Below are positions 17,363-24,893 of a DNA stretch of 40,790 bases, one piece after another. The position numbers were made by a program, and so were the translations under genes. The notes below the pieces were generated by a model that saw only the letters and a program-made list of their open reading frames with translations, did no database searches and was not told where the DNA came from. The stretch is taken from NCBI GenBank assembly GCA_902521325.1, contig CABYRE010000009.1, positions 1 to 40,790 on the forward strand, written 5' to 3'. The first letter of the stretch is position 1, and every line of letters starts with the position of its first letter. Source of the DNA: an uncultured Alphaproteobacteria bacterium. GTDB taxonomy: Bacteria > Pseudomonadota > Alphaproteobacteria > HIMB59 > GCA-002718135.

Positions 17363-18517
17363 TTATTTAATTTTTCTAAGATTAAGAGTTATTAAAAAAG
17401 ATATAAATAAAAAAACCCAAATAAAAGATATAACTTTCGTATTTGCAGATATGCTATAAATTTCAGAAGTATATCCTACTATAGCAGGTCCAATTAAAAA
17501 TCCAAGAAAGCCAATGGTTGAAAGATTTGCTGCAGCAGTATTTAAATTATCTTTAGTATTATTTAGGGATACTCTTATTACTATTGGAAAAAAATTTGCA
17601 GAAGCAAATCCTAGTATAAGTAAACCAAGTAAAATAAAATATATGTTACCATACATTATTATTATTAAGTAAATAACTGAACCAATCAAAGGCATATAAC
17701 CACCCACAATTTTCTCTGATGATAATTTAATCATTGAAGCGCCTAAAAACTTTCCTGATGTTTCCCCTGCCCCCCAACAAACAATTGTTAAACTAGCAAT
17801 TAAACTTGTTGTTAATAACTCCCTTTCAAACCAGAGTGGCGCCCAATCAACTAACGCCATTACTGTACCCAAAAAAATAAATAAATATAAACTAAAAATT
17901 AGTATATTTTTTTCAGGAATTTTTAATTTTTCCATTTTTTCTATATTTTCTTCATCTCTATTTAAACCTAATTTATAAATTAATAATGAAGACAAAATTG
18001 AAACAAAAATAAGTGTAAAAAAAAGATAATGTGAGTCAAAATTATAATTTCTATAAAGACCTGAACATAATCCCCCACATAGGAAGCCTAGACTTAAAAA
18101 CGCACTTAAATATGTCTGTAAAATATATTTTGTTTTAATTTCGGCATTATTTGTAGCTATTGTTGCCGTAGTATATATAAATCCAAAGCCTATACCTGTT
18201 GGGAAACAACTCATCAAAAAAATAAATTCATTATTTGATAAACCAAATGTAATTGGTGAAAATGAAAAAATTAATGTACCTATTACAAGTGTATTTCTTG
18301 TTCCTATTTTTGGAATGATAATTCTCCCAGCAACTTGAGATGCAATTAATTGGACAATAGAAAAATACATCAACAGAAATCCAATTGTTCGATTTGAAAA
18401 ATCTAATTTCTCAATAATCCATGGAAAATGTGAAACGGTATTACCCCAAATAAATACTGGAACAAAAATTGAAACAGATGCTGAAAAAAAGCTTTTTAAG
18501 TATATTTTTTTTTCCAT
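17363..18517 (-). CDS. MFS transporter
   Basis: A 384-residue major-facilitator carrier with about 12 hydrophobic segments. The loop-2/3-like motif AGRIIIPKIGTRNTLVIGTLIF near residue 63 is characteristic. The open frame begins at a TTG at 18523, but the ATG at 18517 (MEKKIYLKSFF) is the more likely start. It is clearly paralogous to the partial MFS gene at 39733-40790: both share the AGR(I/L)IIPKIG, WGAGE(T/S)(S/I)G(K/R)FLG and NTAAANLSTI/L segments. It lies 52 bases downstream of the NAD-dependent dehydratase gene and may be cotranscribed with it, suggesting sugar or polyol transport. Substrate unknown. Confidence 0.85.
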   Translation of the reverse strand: MEKKIYLKSFFSASVSIFVPVFIWGNTVSHFPWIIEKLDFSNRTIGFLLMYFSIVQLIASQVAGRIIIPKIGTRNTLVIGTLIFSFSPITFGLSNNEFIFLMSCFPTGIGFGFIYTTATIATNNAEIKTKYILQTYLSAFLSLGFLCGGLCSGLYRNYNFDSHYLFFTLIFVSILSSLLIYKLGLNRDEENIEKMEKLKIPEKNILIFSLYLFIFLGTVMALVDWAPLWFERELLTTSLIASLTIVCWGAGETSGKFLGASMIKLSSEKIVGGYMPLIGSVIYLIIIMYGNIYFILLGLLILGFASANFFPIVIRVSLNNTKDNLNTAAANLSTIGFLGFLIGPAIVGYTSEIYSISANTKVISFIWVFLFISFLITLNLRKIK

Positions 18518-18569
18518 GTCCAACTTCTAAGTTTTAAAAAATATTAAATAAATATTAAATTATGATAAT

Positions 18570-19424
18570 TTATTTTAAATTTTTCCAAGAATACTTCGGT
18601 TTAAATCCTAAAACTCTTTTTGCTTTTTCATTACTTAATAATGTTCTATTTTGACCAATTTCACCCTTAATATTAATATTAGGAAACACTCTATCTAAAA
18701 GTGATTTATTATTCTCATTCATCACTGTGTCATCGGCTGCAATAATAAAATTATCCGCACCTTTCAATTTACTTTTCATTGCTAATAAACAAGCTTGTGC
18801 AACATCTCTAGCATCAACATAACCCCAAAAATTCCATTTTCGTAAATATGGATCGTTTTGAAATGAATTGAATTGTTTGTAATCATGTTCTTCCATTATA
18901 TTGGAATAACGAAGACCAAATATTTTCATATCTGGATTTCTTCTACAATATTGTCTGGCCATTTCTTCTCCCATCACTTTAGAGAGTGAATAGCTTGACT
19001 CTGGACGCGGGTGAAATTCTTCATCAACAGGTACATAAGGCGGATAAGTATCAAAAGGTAAACCTAGAACTGTTTCACTTGATGCCCATACAATATTATT
19101 TATTTTCATAACTTTTGAAGCTTGGAAAATATTATAAGTGCTAAGAGTATTAGCTTTAAAAGTTTTATGATTTGTTTCCAAGCCGGAGGCAGGAATAGCT
19201 GCTTGATGAATTACTGCATCTATCCCATTTATACGGTCATCAATTTCAGAAACTACTTCCATAGCATCACCAAAATCCTCTAAATCAACCTTTGAAAAGG
19301 GAACATCCAATTCAGGGTTATTTACAAAATCAACATTAAATACATTATAATTTTTTTCTAAAAGTAATTTAATTGTTGCTCTACCAGCTTTACCTGAGCC
19401 ACCTGTTACTAATATATTTTTCAT
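18570..19424 (-). CDS. NAD-dependent epimerase/dehydratase-family protein (extended SDR)
   Basis: A 284-residue extended short-chain dehydrogenase. The N-terminal nucleotide-binding loop is GGSGKAGRATI at residues 8-18, a strand-2 aspartate lies in NVDFVNN near 33, and the catalytic YSLSK lies near residue 145. A serine-rich segment (WASSETVLG, near 113) supplies the catalytic Ser/Thr. Uronate dehydrogenases and UDP-glucose 4-epimerase relatives share this layout, so the enzyme may oxidise or epimerise a sugar or sugar nucleotide. The length is slightly short of the 300-330 typical for UDP-sugar epimerases. It is the first gene of a possible pair with the downstream MFS carrier and diverges from the gene at 19495. 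Confidence 0.8.
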   Translation of the reverse strand: MKNILVTGGSGKAGRATIKLLLEKNYNVFNVDFVNNPELDVPFSKVDLEDFGDAMEVVSEIDDRINGIDAVIHQAAIPASGLETNHKTFKANTLSTYNIFQASKVMKINNIVWASSETVLGLPFDTYPPYVPVDEEFHPRPESSYSLSKVMGEEMARQYCRRNPDMKIFGLRYSNIMEEHDYKQFNSFQNDPYLRKWNFWGYVDARDVAQACLLAMKSKLKGADNFIIAADDTVMNENNKSLLDRVFPNINIKGEIGQNRTLLSNEKAKRVLGFKPKYSWKNLK

Positions 19425-19494
19425 GAGCGTACTTTAATAATTATTTTTATAAGAATCATTAGTTATTTGATAAATAGTAAAAAAAGGAGAAATT

Positions 19495-19920
19495 ATGGCC
19501 CAACATATACTTGAAGCTGGTGGCACCCTTCCATTTACTTTTCATGTTTTATTCATGCTTTTTATAGCTTTTGTAATTTATCAATTTTTCTTAAATAATA
19601 AATTTTATGATGAGCTTGGTTTTTCAAATGAAGAACCAAAAACAATTTTTAGAGGTGTTCTAGGTGTGTTATTTTTAGCAATACTTTTGATGTCTATACT
19701 TCTAACATTTGATGTAACAGGCAATACATACGAAGAAAACCTAATTCAATACGAATTTTGGTATTCATTTTTATTGATGCTTTTTACATTTGCCGCCATA
19801 AATGGAGCATTACGAGCATTTAATTTAGTCAATAATTATGGTTTTAAACCTAATATCAGAGGTTTAATATTTCCATTGGTTGGTTTAATTCTAATAGTAT
19901 TAAAACTGATTACTACTTAA
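19495..19920 (+). CDS. Unknown four-helix membrane protein
   Basis: A 141-residue membrane protein with a good AGGAG Shine-Dalgarno about 6 bases before its ATG. Hydrophobic stretches at about residues 15-33, 52-72, 87-107 and 120-138 predict four helices, with polar loops KFYDELGFSNEEPKT and DVTGNTYEENLIQYE. I recognise no family. It is transcribed alone, divergent from the dehydratase gene, and ends at a strong bidirectional terminator. The clean start and codon use leave little doubt that it is a gene. Confidence 0.7.
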   Translation: MAQHILEAGGTLPFTFHVLFMLFIAFVIYQFFLNNKFYDELGFSNEEPKTIFRGVLGVLFLAILLMSILLTFDVTGNTYEENLIQYEFWYSFLLMLFTFAAINGALRAFNLVNNYGFKPNIRGLIFPLVGLILIVLKLITT

Positions 19921-19936
19921 AAATTTTAATTTTAGA

Positions 19937-19964
19937 AAAAGGCGATATATTTCAATCGCCTTTT
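19937..19964. terminator. Bidirectional intrinsic terminator
   Basis: AAAAGGCGAT, an 8-base loop, then ATCGCCTTTT form a perfect 10-bp stem between two convergent genes. T-rich tails occur on both strands (CCTTTTAATT rightward, CCTTTTTCT leftward), so it can end transcripts of the gene at 19495-19920 and of the gene at 19963-20355. It overlaps the leftward gene's stop codon by two bases. Confidence 0.85.
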
Positions 19965-20355
19965 AATTAAAATAACTTCTCATCTTTTTTCTTGATGCAA
20001 AATGTAAGATTAGTGAAACTATAAATAAGAATAGTACAAAATAATATTCTCTAAATTCAACTTGACTGGTGTAAAAAACAAATAAACAACAAATTGTAAA
20101 TGATTTAATATAAATTTCTAAAAACTGAATAGGATATAGTTTTTCTGATTGAAGAAAAAGATACCTAAAACCAAAGTAGGCAAAAGTTAGAAAAACAGCT
20201 AATCTAACTGAAGTAATTCTATGATATGGTATTTCTTGCTTTTCAACTATAGTGAATGGAAAATAGATAGTTACACCTGTAATCTCTGCAATTACAAATA
20301 CTATTGCCCATAAGCTTAATAATCCTATAATAATTTTAGCTAAAGTTTTTACCAT
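19963..20355 (-). CDS. Unknown small membrane protein
   Basis: A 130-residue protein with hydrophobic stretches at about residues 4-28, 48-65, 80-98 and 103-120, suggesting four helices, and a basic end (ASRKKMRSYFN). The frame opens at a TTG (20361); the ATG at 20355 (MVKTLAKIIIGLLSLW) is the better start. It has no recognisable domain. It follows another small membrane protein at 20474 in the same direction with a 118-base gap and ends in the bidirectional terminator. Confidence 0.6.
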   Translation of the reverse strand: MVKTLAKIIIGLLSLWAIVFVIAEITGVTIYFPFTIVEKQEIPYHRITSVRLAVFLTFAYFGFRYLFLQSEKLYPIQFLEIYIKSFTICCLFVFYTSQVEFREYYFVLFLFIVSLILHFASRKKMRSYFN

Positions 20356-20473
20356 TATCAAATTTATGGTCTTTTTTTTACAAGGGTTTTGACCGACCTA
20401 TTTGAATATTTTAACTAAATTTTAATAAAAAATACATAAATATTGATTTGATTGCAGAAAACTAAGTTTATTC

Positions 20474-20875
20474 TTATCTAAAATTATCTTTAATTGGAGA
20501 AAAATATAAAAGAATCAAAATTGCGCCGCTTAATAATCCGCCAATTTGATCCAGCATACCACTAAAAGCAGTATAGATAACAGAACCACTAAAATAATTT
20601 AGAACTATGCCAGCAACTACTAAAAATAAATATAGTGGTTTGCCGTAAGAAATAAATCGATAAAGTAAATTTAAAGTTAGTAGATATAAAAAGAATAAAC
20701 TAATCGATACTATTCGAGAAAAATTTTCAAAATTAGATAATAATCCGTCATTTAAATTTTCATAAAGATTGGAAATTTCGGATGGTTGATACATAGATGA
20801 TATAACCATTAAAATTATAACAATAAAGTCTGCTAAAATTAAATTTTTAAAAATTCTTTCAATTTCCATTATCAT
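20474..20875 (-). CDS. Unknown small membrane protein
   Basis: A 133-residue membrane protein with about four hydrophobic helices (near residues 11-27, 53-72, 77-97 and 105-125). The first loop is polar, SSMYQPSEISNLYENLNDG. Two ATGs are close (20875 and 20869) and there is no Shine-Dalgarno to choose between them. No family is recognised. It lies 97 bases after the gene at 20973-21332 on the same strand and could be a distant member of that transcript. Confidence 0.6.
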   Translation of the reverse strand: MIMEIERIFKNLILADFIVIILMVISSMYQPSEISNLYENLNDGLLSNFENFSRIVSISLFFLYLLTLNLLYRFISYGKPLYLFLVVAGIVLNYFSGSVIYTAFSGMLDQIGGLLSGAILILLYFSPIKDNFR

Positions 20876-20972
20876 ATAGATAGGCTAGCTAATATATAAA
20901 ATAAAGCTAAATAATGATTATAATGCAGAAATGATTTTAAAAATCAGATATAGATTTATGTTTTATATTAAT

Positions 20973-21332
20973 TTATATTGATTGAATGACATCTGAAGAA
21001 TGAATAGTTACTCTTTGTTCACAATTTTTTGCAAATTCATCTAAATCATCTCTAAAATAGCTTCCATTATTTTGAGCAAGCATAAAATGATTATCTATTC
21101 CAGCCTGGTTTTCATAAATTTCTGTTAAAATAAGAGCTATTTTTCCTGTCTCGGCTCCTTCTTTAAATTCAGGTCCAATTGACCAATTTAATACTATAAG
21201 AGCCTTTTCTCCTTCTTTAGTGTGAGTTTCATTCATCCATTTAACATGATCTTCAGCTACTCGCTTTGCAACATCTGAAAGTTCAGGTTTAAAGATCCAT
21301 ATAAATTGTAGTTGTTTTTTATTTTGGTACAT
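20973..21332 (-). CDS. Unknown 119-residue soluble protein downstream of the transglutaminase gene
   Basis: A cytoplasmic-looking protein without signal or membrane segment, starting at an ATG with GAAGGA about 6 bases upstream. Its order of segments (FIWIFKPELSD, then HVKWMNETHTKEGEKAL, then ILTEIYENQAGIDNHF) suggests a small ferredoxin-like alpha/beta fold of the antibiotic-monooxygenase or EthD kind, but I cannot make a firm assignment. It starts 38 bases after the transglutaminase stop on the same strand, so it may be the fourth gene of the glutamine-riboswitch operon. Confidence 0.65.
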   Translation of the reverse strand: MYQNKKQLQFIWIFKPELSDVAKRVAEDHVKWMNETHTKEGEKALIVLNWSIGPEFKEGAETGKIALILTEIYENQAGIDNHFMLAQNNGSYFRDDLDEFAKNCEQRVTIHSSDVIQSI

Positions 21333-21370
21333 ATTTTTCCTTCTTTATTTTAGAAACTTAACAAATTTTT

Positions 21371-22210
21371 TTATTGTTGAGAATTATTTTCAAGTGTTTG
21401 AACATGTATATCTAAGTTTTCAATCAAATTGTTTTGCCCATTATGTCCGTAGAAAACCCCTTTTATAGGTGCAGCTTCACTTGCATCAAGGCCACAAGAT
21501 ACTCTTATATATCTTTCATCAGGGCTGCAACCATTTGTAGGATCAAAACCAACCCAGCCAAGATCATTTATAAAAAATTCTGCCCATGCATGTGTTGACT
21601 GAAATTCTGATGAATGTGAATTATTATGCATGTAACCGTTAACATATCTAGCAGGTATATTGATTGTTCTAGCAGCTGACACCATTATGTGTGCTTGATC
21701 CTGACATACACCTTTTTTTTGATTATAAGCTACCTGTGCTGTTGTTTCATTATTTGTTGAAAGAGGTTTATATTCAACTTTTTCTCTTACTAAATTCATT
21801 AAATTGTGAGAAATAAGTAGTCTTTCATCGTTGTTAAAACCACTTTTTGCTTCTAAAGCTAATTTTTTTATGTCTACATCTGGAATAGTTAAATTTGAAT
21901 TCCTTAAATAAACACAAGGATCTAATTTATCATCTGGGTTAAAATAAACCCCTTTTGTATCAAAAGTTTCTACTTTACCAAGAACAGTAAACTGAATTTT
22001 TTTTACTTTTTTTAAACTAGTAAAACTTTGTATATTATTTGCTTCTCCATCTTTATAGACTGCAGATTTTTCTGCAGAGTCATGATGAACATCCCAATCT
22101 AGAATTTTTAAACCATTATATTCAGATGGATAAAGTTTAGTTGATTGTATAAGTCCAGCTACAGGATTTTTATATTCATATTTAGTTGTATGCTCAATTA
22201 TTATTTCCAT
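21371..22210 (-). CDS. Transglutaminase-like protein of the ATP-grasp/alpha-E cluster
   Basis: A 279-residue transglutaminase-fold protein. The catalytic triad is readable: Cys169 in GVCQDQAH, His207 in STHAWAEFF and Asp223 in GFDPTNG. The N-terminal region (IIIEHTTKYEYKNPV) is the beta-rich domain normally fused in bacterial members. Such proteins are predicted peptidases or amide-bond transferases. The ATG overlaps the stop of the alpha-E gene (TAATG), completing the conserved trio ATP-grasp, alpha-E, transglutaminase. Comparative studies of amidoligases have predicted that this trio makes or processes peptide-like amides; no reaction is proven. Here the trio sits behind glutamine riboswitches, which points to nitrogen control. 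Confidence 0.9.
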   Translation of the reverse strand: MEIIIEHTTKYEYKNPVAGLIQSTKLYPSEYNGLKILDWDVHHDSAEKSAVYKDGEANNIQSFTSLKKVKKIQFTVLGKVETFDTKGVYFNPDDKLDPCVYLRNSNLTIPDVDIKKLALEAKSGFNNDERLLISHNLMNLVREKVEYKPLSTNNETTAQVAYNQKKGVCQDQAHIMVSAARTINIPARYVNGYMHNNSHSSEFQSTHAWAEFFINDLGWVGFDPTNGCSPDERYIRVSCGLDASEAAPIKGVFYGHNGQNNLIENLDIHVQTLENNSQQ

Positions 22211-23145
22211 TAATTAAAAAACTCCTTTTGAATATCAGAATCTACGCTTGAAATTTTATTAATAAATTGTGTAACAAATTCATGAAGACCAAAATTAACA
22301 ATTGACTCAATTTTCTCTTCTTGAATTTTAATATTAAGATCTTTTAAGGTATTATAAATTTTATTAACTTTCTCTGGACTACAAGTTAAATTTGTTAAGT
22401 GTTTTACAATGTTTTGTATACAAAAACTAAGTGATCTTGGGCAATCACTGTTTAGTACTAAAAAATCAGCTATCTTTGTAGAAGTAACATCACCGTCGTA
22501 TGCCCAACGAAAAGCTCTAAAAGATGATAAAGATCTAAGGAGTATACTCCACTGCATATTATCAATATTACCTCCGATATATTGAGGTTTAGGTAGTAAA
22601 ACAAAATATTTAACATCTAATAATCTTGCAGAATTATCTGCCCTTTCAACAAATAATCCTAAATAAAGAAAGTTATAACCATCGTTTCTTAATAAAGAAC
22701 TTAATGAACCTCTAAATAAATTTACTTGTTCGATAGTCCATTCAGTTAAATTAGGAAGATCTGATGCATTAAAATTATTATTTTTTAATTTTATAATTTC
22801 TTGATAAGTTTTGTTAATAGCTAGCCAAGATTCAGGTGTGAATGAAGTTCTTACAACTAAAGCATTACTTCTTGCATTAAGAATACAATTATAAACAGAT
22901 GATGGATTATCCTCATCGAAAAATAAATAATCTTCAACTTTTTTTTGTTCAATAATATTATATTTATTTTTATATCCTTGTATTGCACCTGCAGCAGCTA
23001 AAACGGATTCCCATTCATTATTATAACCATTTGGATTAGGAAATAATGACATTCTGTAACCTACATCTAAGAGTCTTGCATTTGTCTCAGCTCTCTCCAT
23101 ATATCTACTAATCCAATAGAGATACTCAGCTGTTCTACTTAACAT
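22210..23145 (-). CDS. Alpha-E domain protein (DUF403)
   Basis: A 311-residue all-helical alpha-E protein. The opening MLSRTAEYLYWISRYMERAETNARLLDV is diagnostic, and the motif recurs internally as LGLFVERADNSARLLDVKYF near residue 175. These conserved Arg/Glu helices define the family, whose function is unknown but which always travels with the circularly permuted ATP-grasp ligase and the transglutaminase. The gene starts 6 bases after the ATP-grasp stop and overlaps the transglutaminase start, so the three are probably made in similar amounts. Loss of either repeat motif would be notable; both are intact. Confidence 0.92.
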   Translation of the reverse strand: MLSRTAEYLYWISRYMERAETNARLLDVGYRMSLFPNPNGYNNEWESVLAAAGAIQGYKNKYNIIEQKKVEDYLFFDEDNPSSVYNCILNARSNALVVRTSFTPESWLAINKTYQEIIKLKNNNFNASDLPNLTEWTIEQVNLFRGSLSSLLRNDGYNFLYLGLFVERADNSARLLDVKYFVLLPKPQYIGGNIDNMQWSILLRSLSSFRAFRWAYDGDVTSTKIADFLVLNSDCPRSLSFCIQNIVKHLTNLTCSPEKVNKIYNTLKDLNIKIQEEKIESIVNFGLHEFVTQFINKISSVDSDIQKEFFN

Positions 23146-23151
23146 CGAAAC

Positions 23152-24558
23152 TCATTCCGCTAAAACCCATGTATCTTTGACTCCACCACCTTGACTTGAA
23201 TTAACAACGAAAGATCCCTCGTTCATTGCAACTCTTGTTAATCCTCCAGAACTTAATTGTGCATTTTCTCCCATTAAACAAAAAGGTCTCAAATCAACTC
23301 TTCTTCCTTCAACTTGATTTTTTATCAAAGTCGGAGAGAATGATAGATCTAAGAGAGGTTGAGCAATATACCCCCGAGGATTTGCGGAAAGTTTTCTTCT
23401 AAATTCTTCAATTGAGGATTTAGAGGATTTTGGACCTATTAGCATCCCATATCCTCCAGAGCCATCAACTTCTTTTACAACAAGATCAGATAGGTTTTCT
23501 AATACATAGTTAAGATCATCATCCTTGTCACAACTCCATGTCTGAACATTCTCTAATATTGGTTGTTCTCCTAAATAAAATTTTATCATTTCTGGAACAT
23601 AAACATAAATTGCTTTGTCATCTGCGATACCTGCACCCGGAGCTGAACAAATATTAACTCCTCCAGTTCTATACACATCCATAATTCCAGGTATTCCAAT
23701 TACTGAATTTGGGTTGAAACAAAGAGGGTCTAAAAAATCATCATCTATCCTTCTATATACAACATCTACTTTTTTAGGACCATCTACAGTCTTCATGTAT
23801 AGAAATTCTCCCTCAACAAACAAATCAGTAGACTCTACCATTTCAATACCCATTTGATCGGATAGAAAACTATGTTCATAATAAGCACTATTCAATGGGC
23901 CAGGCGTAAGAAGAACGCATACTGGCTCTGAAGTGTTGCATTTTATTGGAGCTAAACTTATTAAAGTTTGAAGTAATCTAGTTGGATAATCATCAATAGG
24001 TGTAACTCGATTTGTATGAAATAAATCTGGAAACATTCTCATCATTATTTCTCTATTTTCTAACATGTATGATACACCACTAGGTGTTCTACAATTATCT
24101 TCTAGTACAAAATACTCATTATGATTTGTTCTGACTAAATCAATACCTACTATTGGACTATAAATTGATCTAGGTGGTGTAAAACCAAACATTGAAACTT
24201 CATAAGATTTTTTTTTAAAAATTAACTCTTTAGGTATGATATTAGCTTTTATTATTTCTCCTTGATTATAAATATCTGCCAAAAAAGCATTTAAAGCTTT
24301 AGTCCTTTGAATTACTCCCTTTTCTAATTTAGACCATTCACTAAAAGTAAAAATTCTTGGAATTAAATCAAACGGTATTATTCTCTCTCTTGCCGTTTCG
24401 CTATTAGTTGAGAATGTTATTCCTATATTTCTAAAATGAGTCTCTGCTTCAGCGTTTTTTTCATTAATCACTTTAGCAGTCATTTTTTCTAACCATTCAT
24501 TTATATTATTATAGTGATTTCTGATTAGACTCTCAGATTGATACATTTCATTAAACAT
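23152..24558 (-). CDS. Circularly permuted ATP-grasp type 2 protein (DUF404/DUF407)
   Basis: About 468 residues. This is a predicted ATP-dependent carboxylate-amine ligase of the circularly permuted ATP-grasp group. Landmarks are FNEMYQSESLIRNHYNNINEWL at the start, RIIPFDLIPRIF near 60, GIDLVRTNHNEYFVLEDNCRTPSGVSYMLENR near 138-170, YRRIDDDFLDP near 268, VVKEVDGSGGYGMLIGP near 360 and ARE/DLRPF plus SSGGLTRVAM near the end. I chose the ATG at 24558; a GTG at 24567 is also in frame. Neither has a Shine-Dalgarno. The start is 2 bases after the stop of a 17-codon upstream ORF, so translation may be coupled. It is the first structural gene behind the tandem glutamine aptamers. Confidence 0.92.
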   Translation of the reverse strand: MFNEMYQSESLIRNHYNNINEWLEKMTAKVINEKNAEAETHFRNIGITFSTNSETARERIIPFDLIPRIFTFSEWSKLEKGVIQRTKALNAFLADIYNQGEIIKANIIPKELIFKKKSYEVSMFGFTPPRSIYSPIVGIDLVRTNHNEYFVLEDNCRTPSGVSYMLENREIMMRMFPDLFHTNRVTPIDDYPTRLLQTLISLAPIKCNTSEPVCVLLTPGPLNSAYYEHSFLSDQMGIEMVESTDLFVEGEFLYMKTVDGPKKVDVVYRRIDDDFLDPLCFNPNSVIGIPGIMDVYRTGGVNICSAPGAGIADDKAIYVYVPEMIKFYLGEQPILENVQTWSCDKDDDLNYVLENLSDLVVKEVDGSGGYGMLIGPKSSKSSIEEFRRKLSANPRGYIAQPLLDLSFSPTLIKNQVEGRRVDLRPFCLMGENAQLSSGGLTRVAMNEGSFVVNSSQGGGVKDTWVLAE

Positions 24559-24560
24559 AA

Positions 24561-24614
24561 TTAGCACGATGAAATGAATGAAGTATTTATAAATCCAAAC
24601 TTAATACCTATCAT
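24561..24614 (-). CDS. 17-residue leader ORF upstream of the ATP-grasp gene
   Basis: The ATG at 24612-24614 opens 17 codons (MIGIKFGFINTSFISSC) that stop at 24561-24563, two bases before the ATP-grasp ATG. It is preceded by AAGGA (24626-24630), 11 bases upstream, the only Shine-Dalgarno-like sequence in this leader. It lies in the loop of the hairpin at 24619-24642. The ATP-grasp gene itself lacks one, so the leader ORF may pass ribosomes on by termination-reinitiation. There is no evidence beyond geometry, and the long spacing is a weakness. Confidence 0.4.
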   Translation of the reverse strand: MIGIKFGFINTSFISSC

Positions 24615-24618
24615 ATTA

Positions 24619-24642
24619 ATAACAGTCCTTTCAATCTGTTAT
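24619..24642 (-). promoter_or_regulatory. Shine-Dalgarno hairpin, candidate riboswitch expression platform
   Basis: On the minus strand ATAACAG and CTGTTAT form a 7-bp stem with a 10-base loop that contains AAGGA. The segment AACAGATTGAA (minus strand of 24630-24640) is also perfectly complementary over 11 bases to TTCAATCTGTT in the proximal aptamer (minus strand of 24715-24725). The two pairings exclude each other and also exclude P1 and P2 of that aptamer. This is the geometry expected of a translational switch. Confidence 0.6.
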
Positions 24643-24676
24643 AATTCATGCTTAGCTATGGATTTTAAAAAGATCC

Positions 24677-24729
24677 GCGTTCCTTCAGCTTTAGCTTACT
24701 TCCGATCTGTTAAAAACAGATTGAACGAT
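24677..24729 (-). promoter_or_regulatory. Glutamine riboswitch aptamer (glnA motif), proximal copy
   Basis: Read on the minus strand: ATCGTTCA, a P2 hairpin ATCTGTT-TTT-AACAGAT, CGGAAGTA, a P3 hairpin AGC-TAAA-GCT, then GAAGGAACGC. The closing stem P1 is CGTTC/GAACG. This three-way junction with conserved CGGAAGUA and GAAGGAACGC matches the glnA RNA, a glutamine-binding riboswitch known from cyanobacteria and marine metagenomes. Comparison with the distal copy shows a completely different P2 that still pairs perfectly and compensatory change in P3. It lies about 120 bases upstream of the ATP-grasp start. Confidence 0.9.
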
Positions 24730-24743
24730 TTAATAACTTGCAT

Positions 24744-24796
24744 GCGTTCCTTCAACTTTCGTCTACTTCCGTTTTGAATTATTCAAAATGAACGAT
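24744..24796 (-). promoter_or_regulatory. Glutamine riboswitch aptamer (glnA motif), distal copy
   Basis: On the minus strand: ATCGTTCA, P2 hairpin TTTTGAA-TAA-TTCAAAA, CGGAAGTA, P3 hairpin GAC-GAAA-GTT, then GAAGGAACGC, with the same P1 (CGTTC/GAACG) as the proximal copy. A 14-base linker (24730-24743) separates the two aptamers. Tandem copies of this class have been described and are expected to sharpen the glutamine response. All junction bases shared by both copies are intact, so both should be able to fold. Confidence 0.9.
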
Positions 24797-24850
24797 GTAG
24801 AATTAATAATAAAATTTATTTATATTTAAATTGATTATGATCATATTTAG

Positions 24851-24869
24851 ATATGCAAAAAATGCATAT
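24851..24869. terminator. 7-bp hairpin between pcs and the riboswitch leader
   Basis: ATATGCA-AAAAA-TGCATAT is a perfect 7-bp inverted repeat 25 bases beyond the pcs stop. On the minus strand the loop is U5 but no U-run follows the stem, so it is a poor intrinsic terminator. It may still separate the pcs transcript from the riboswitch operon. The 24797-24893 stretch must also hold the operon's promoter, but I could not assign a convincing -35/-10. Confidence 0.3.
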
Positions 24870-24893
24870 ATAAAAAAATAGCTAAATTACTAA

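Noticed and set aside
24619-24642. Plain intrinsic terminator
   Set aside because: The stem is weak, no U-run follows on the minus strand, and the loop holds a Shine-Dalgarno-like AAGGA, so a translational platform fits better.
24574-24777. 67-codon rightward open frame over the ATP-grasp leader
   Set aside because: It runs antisense through both riboswitch aptamers; its sequence is explained by the RNA motif, and the repeat units pass through different frames.
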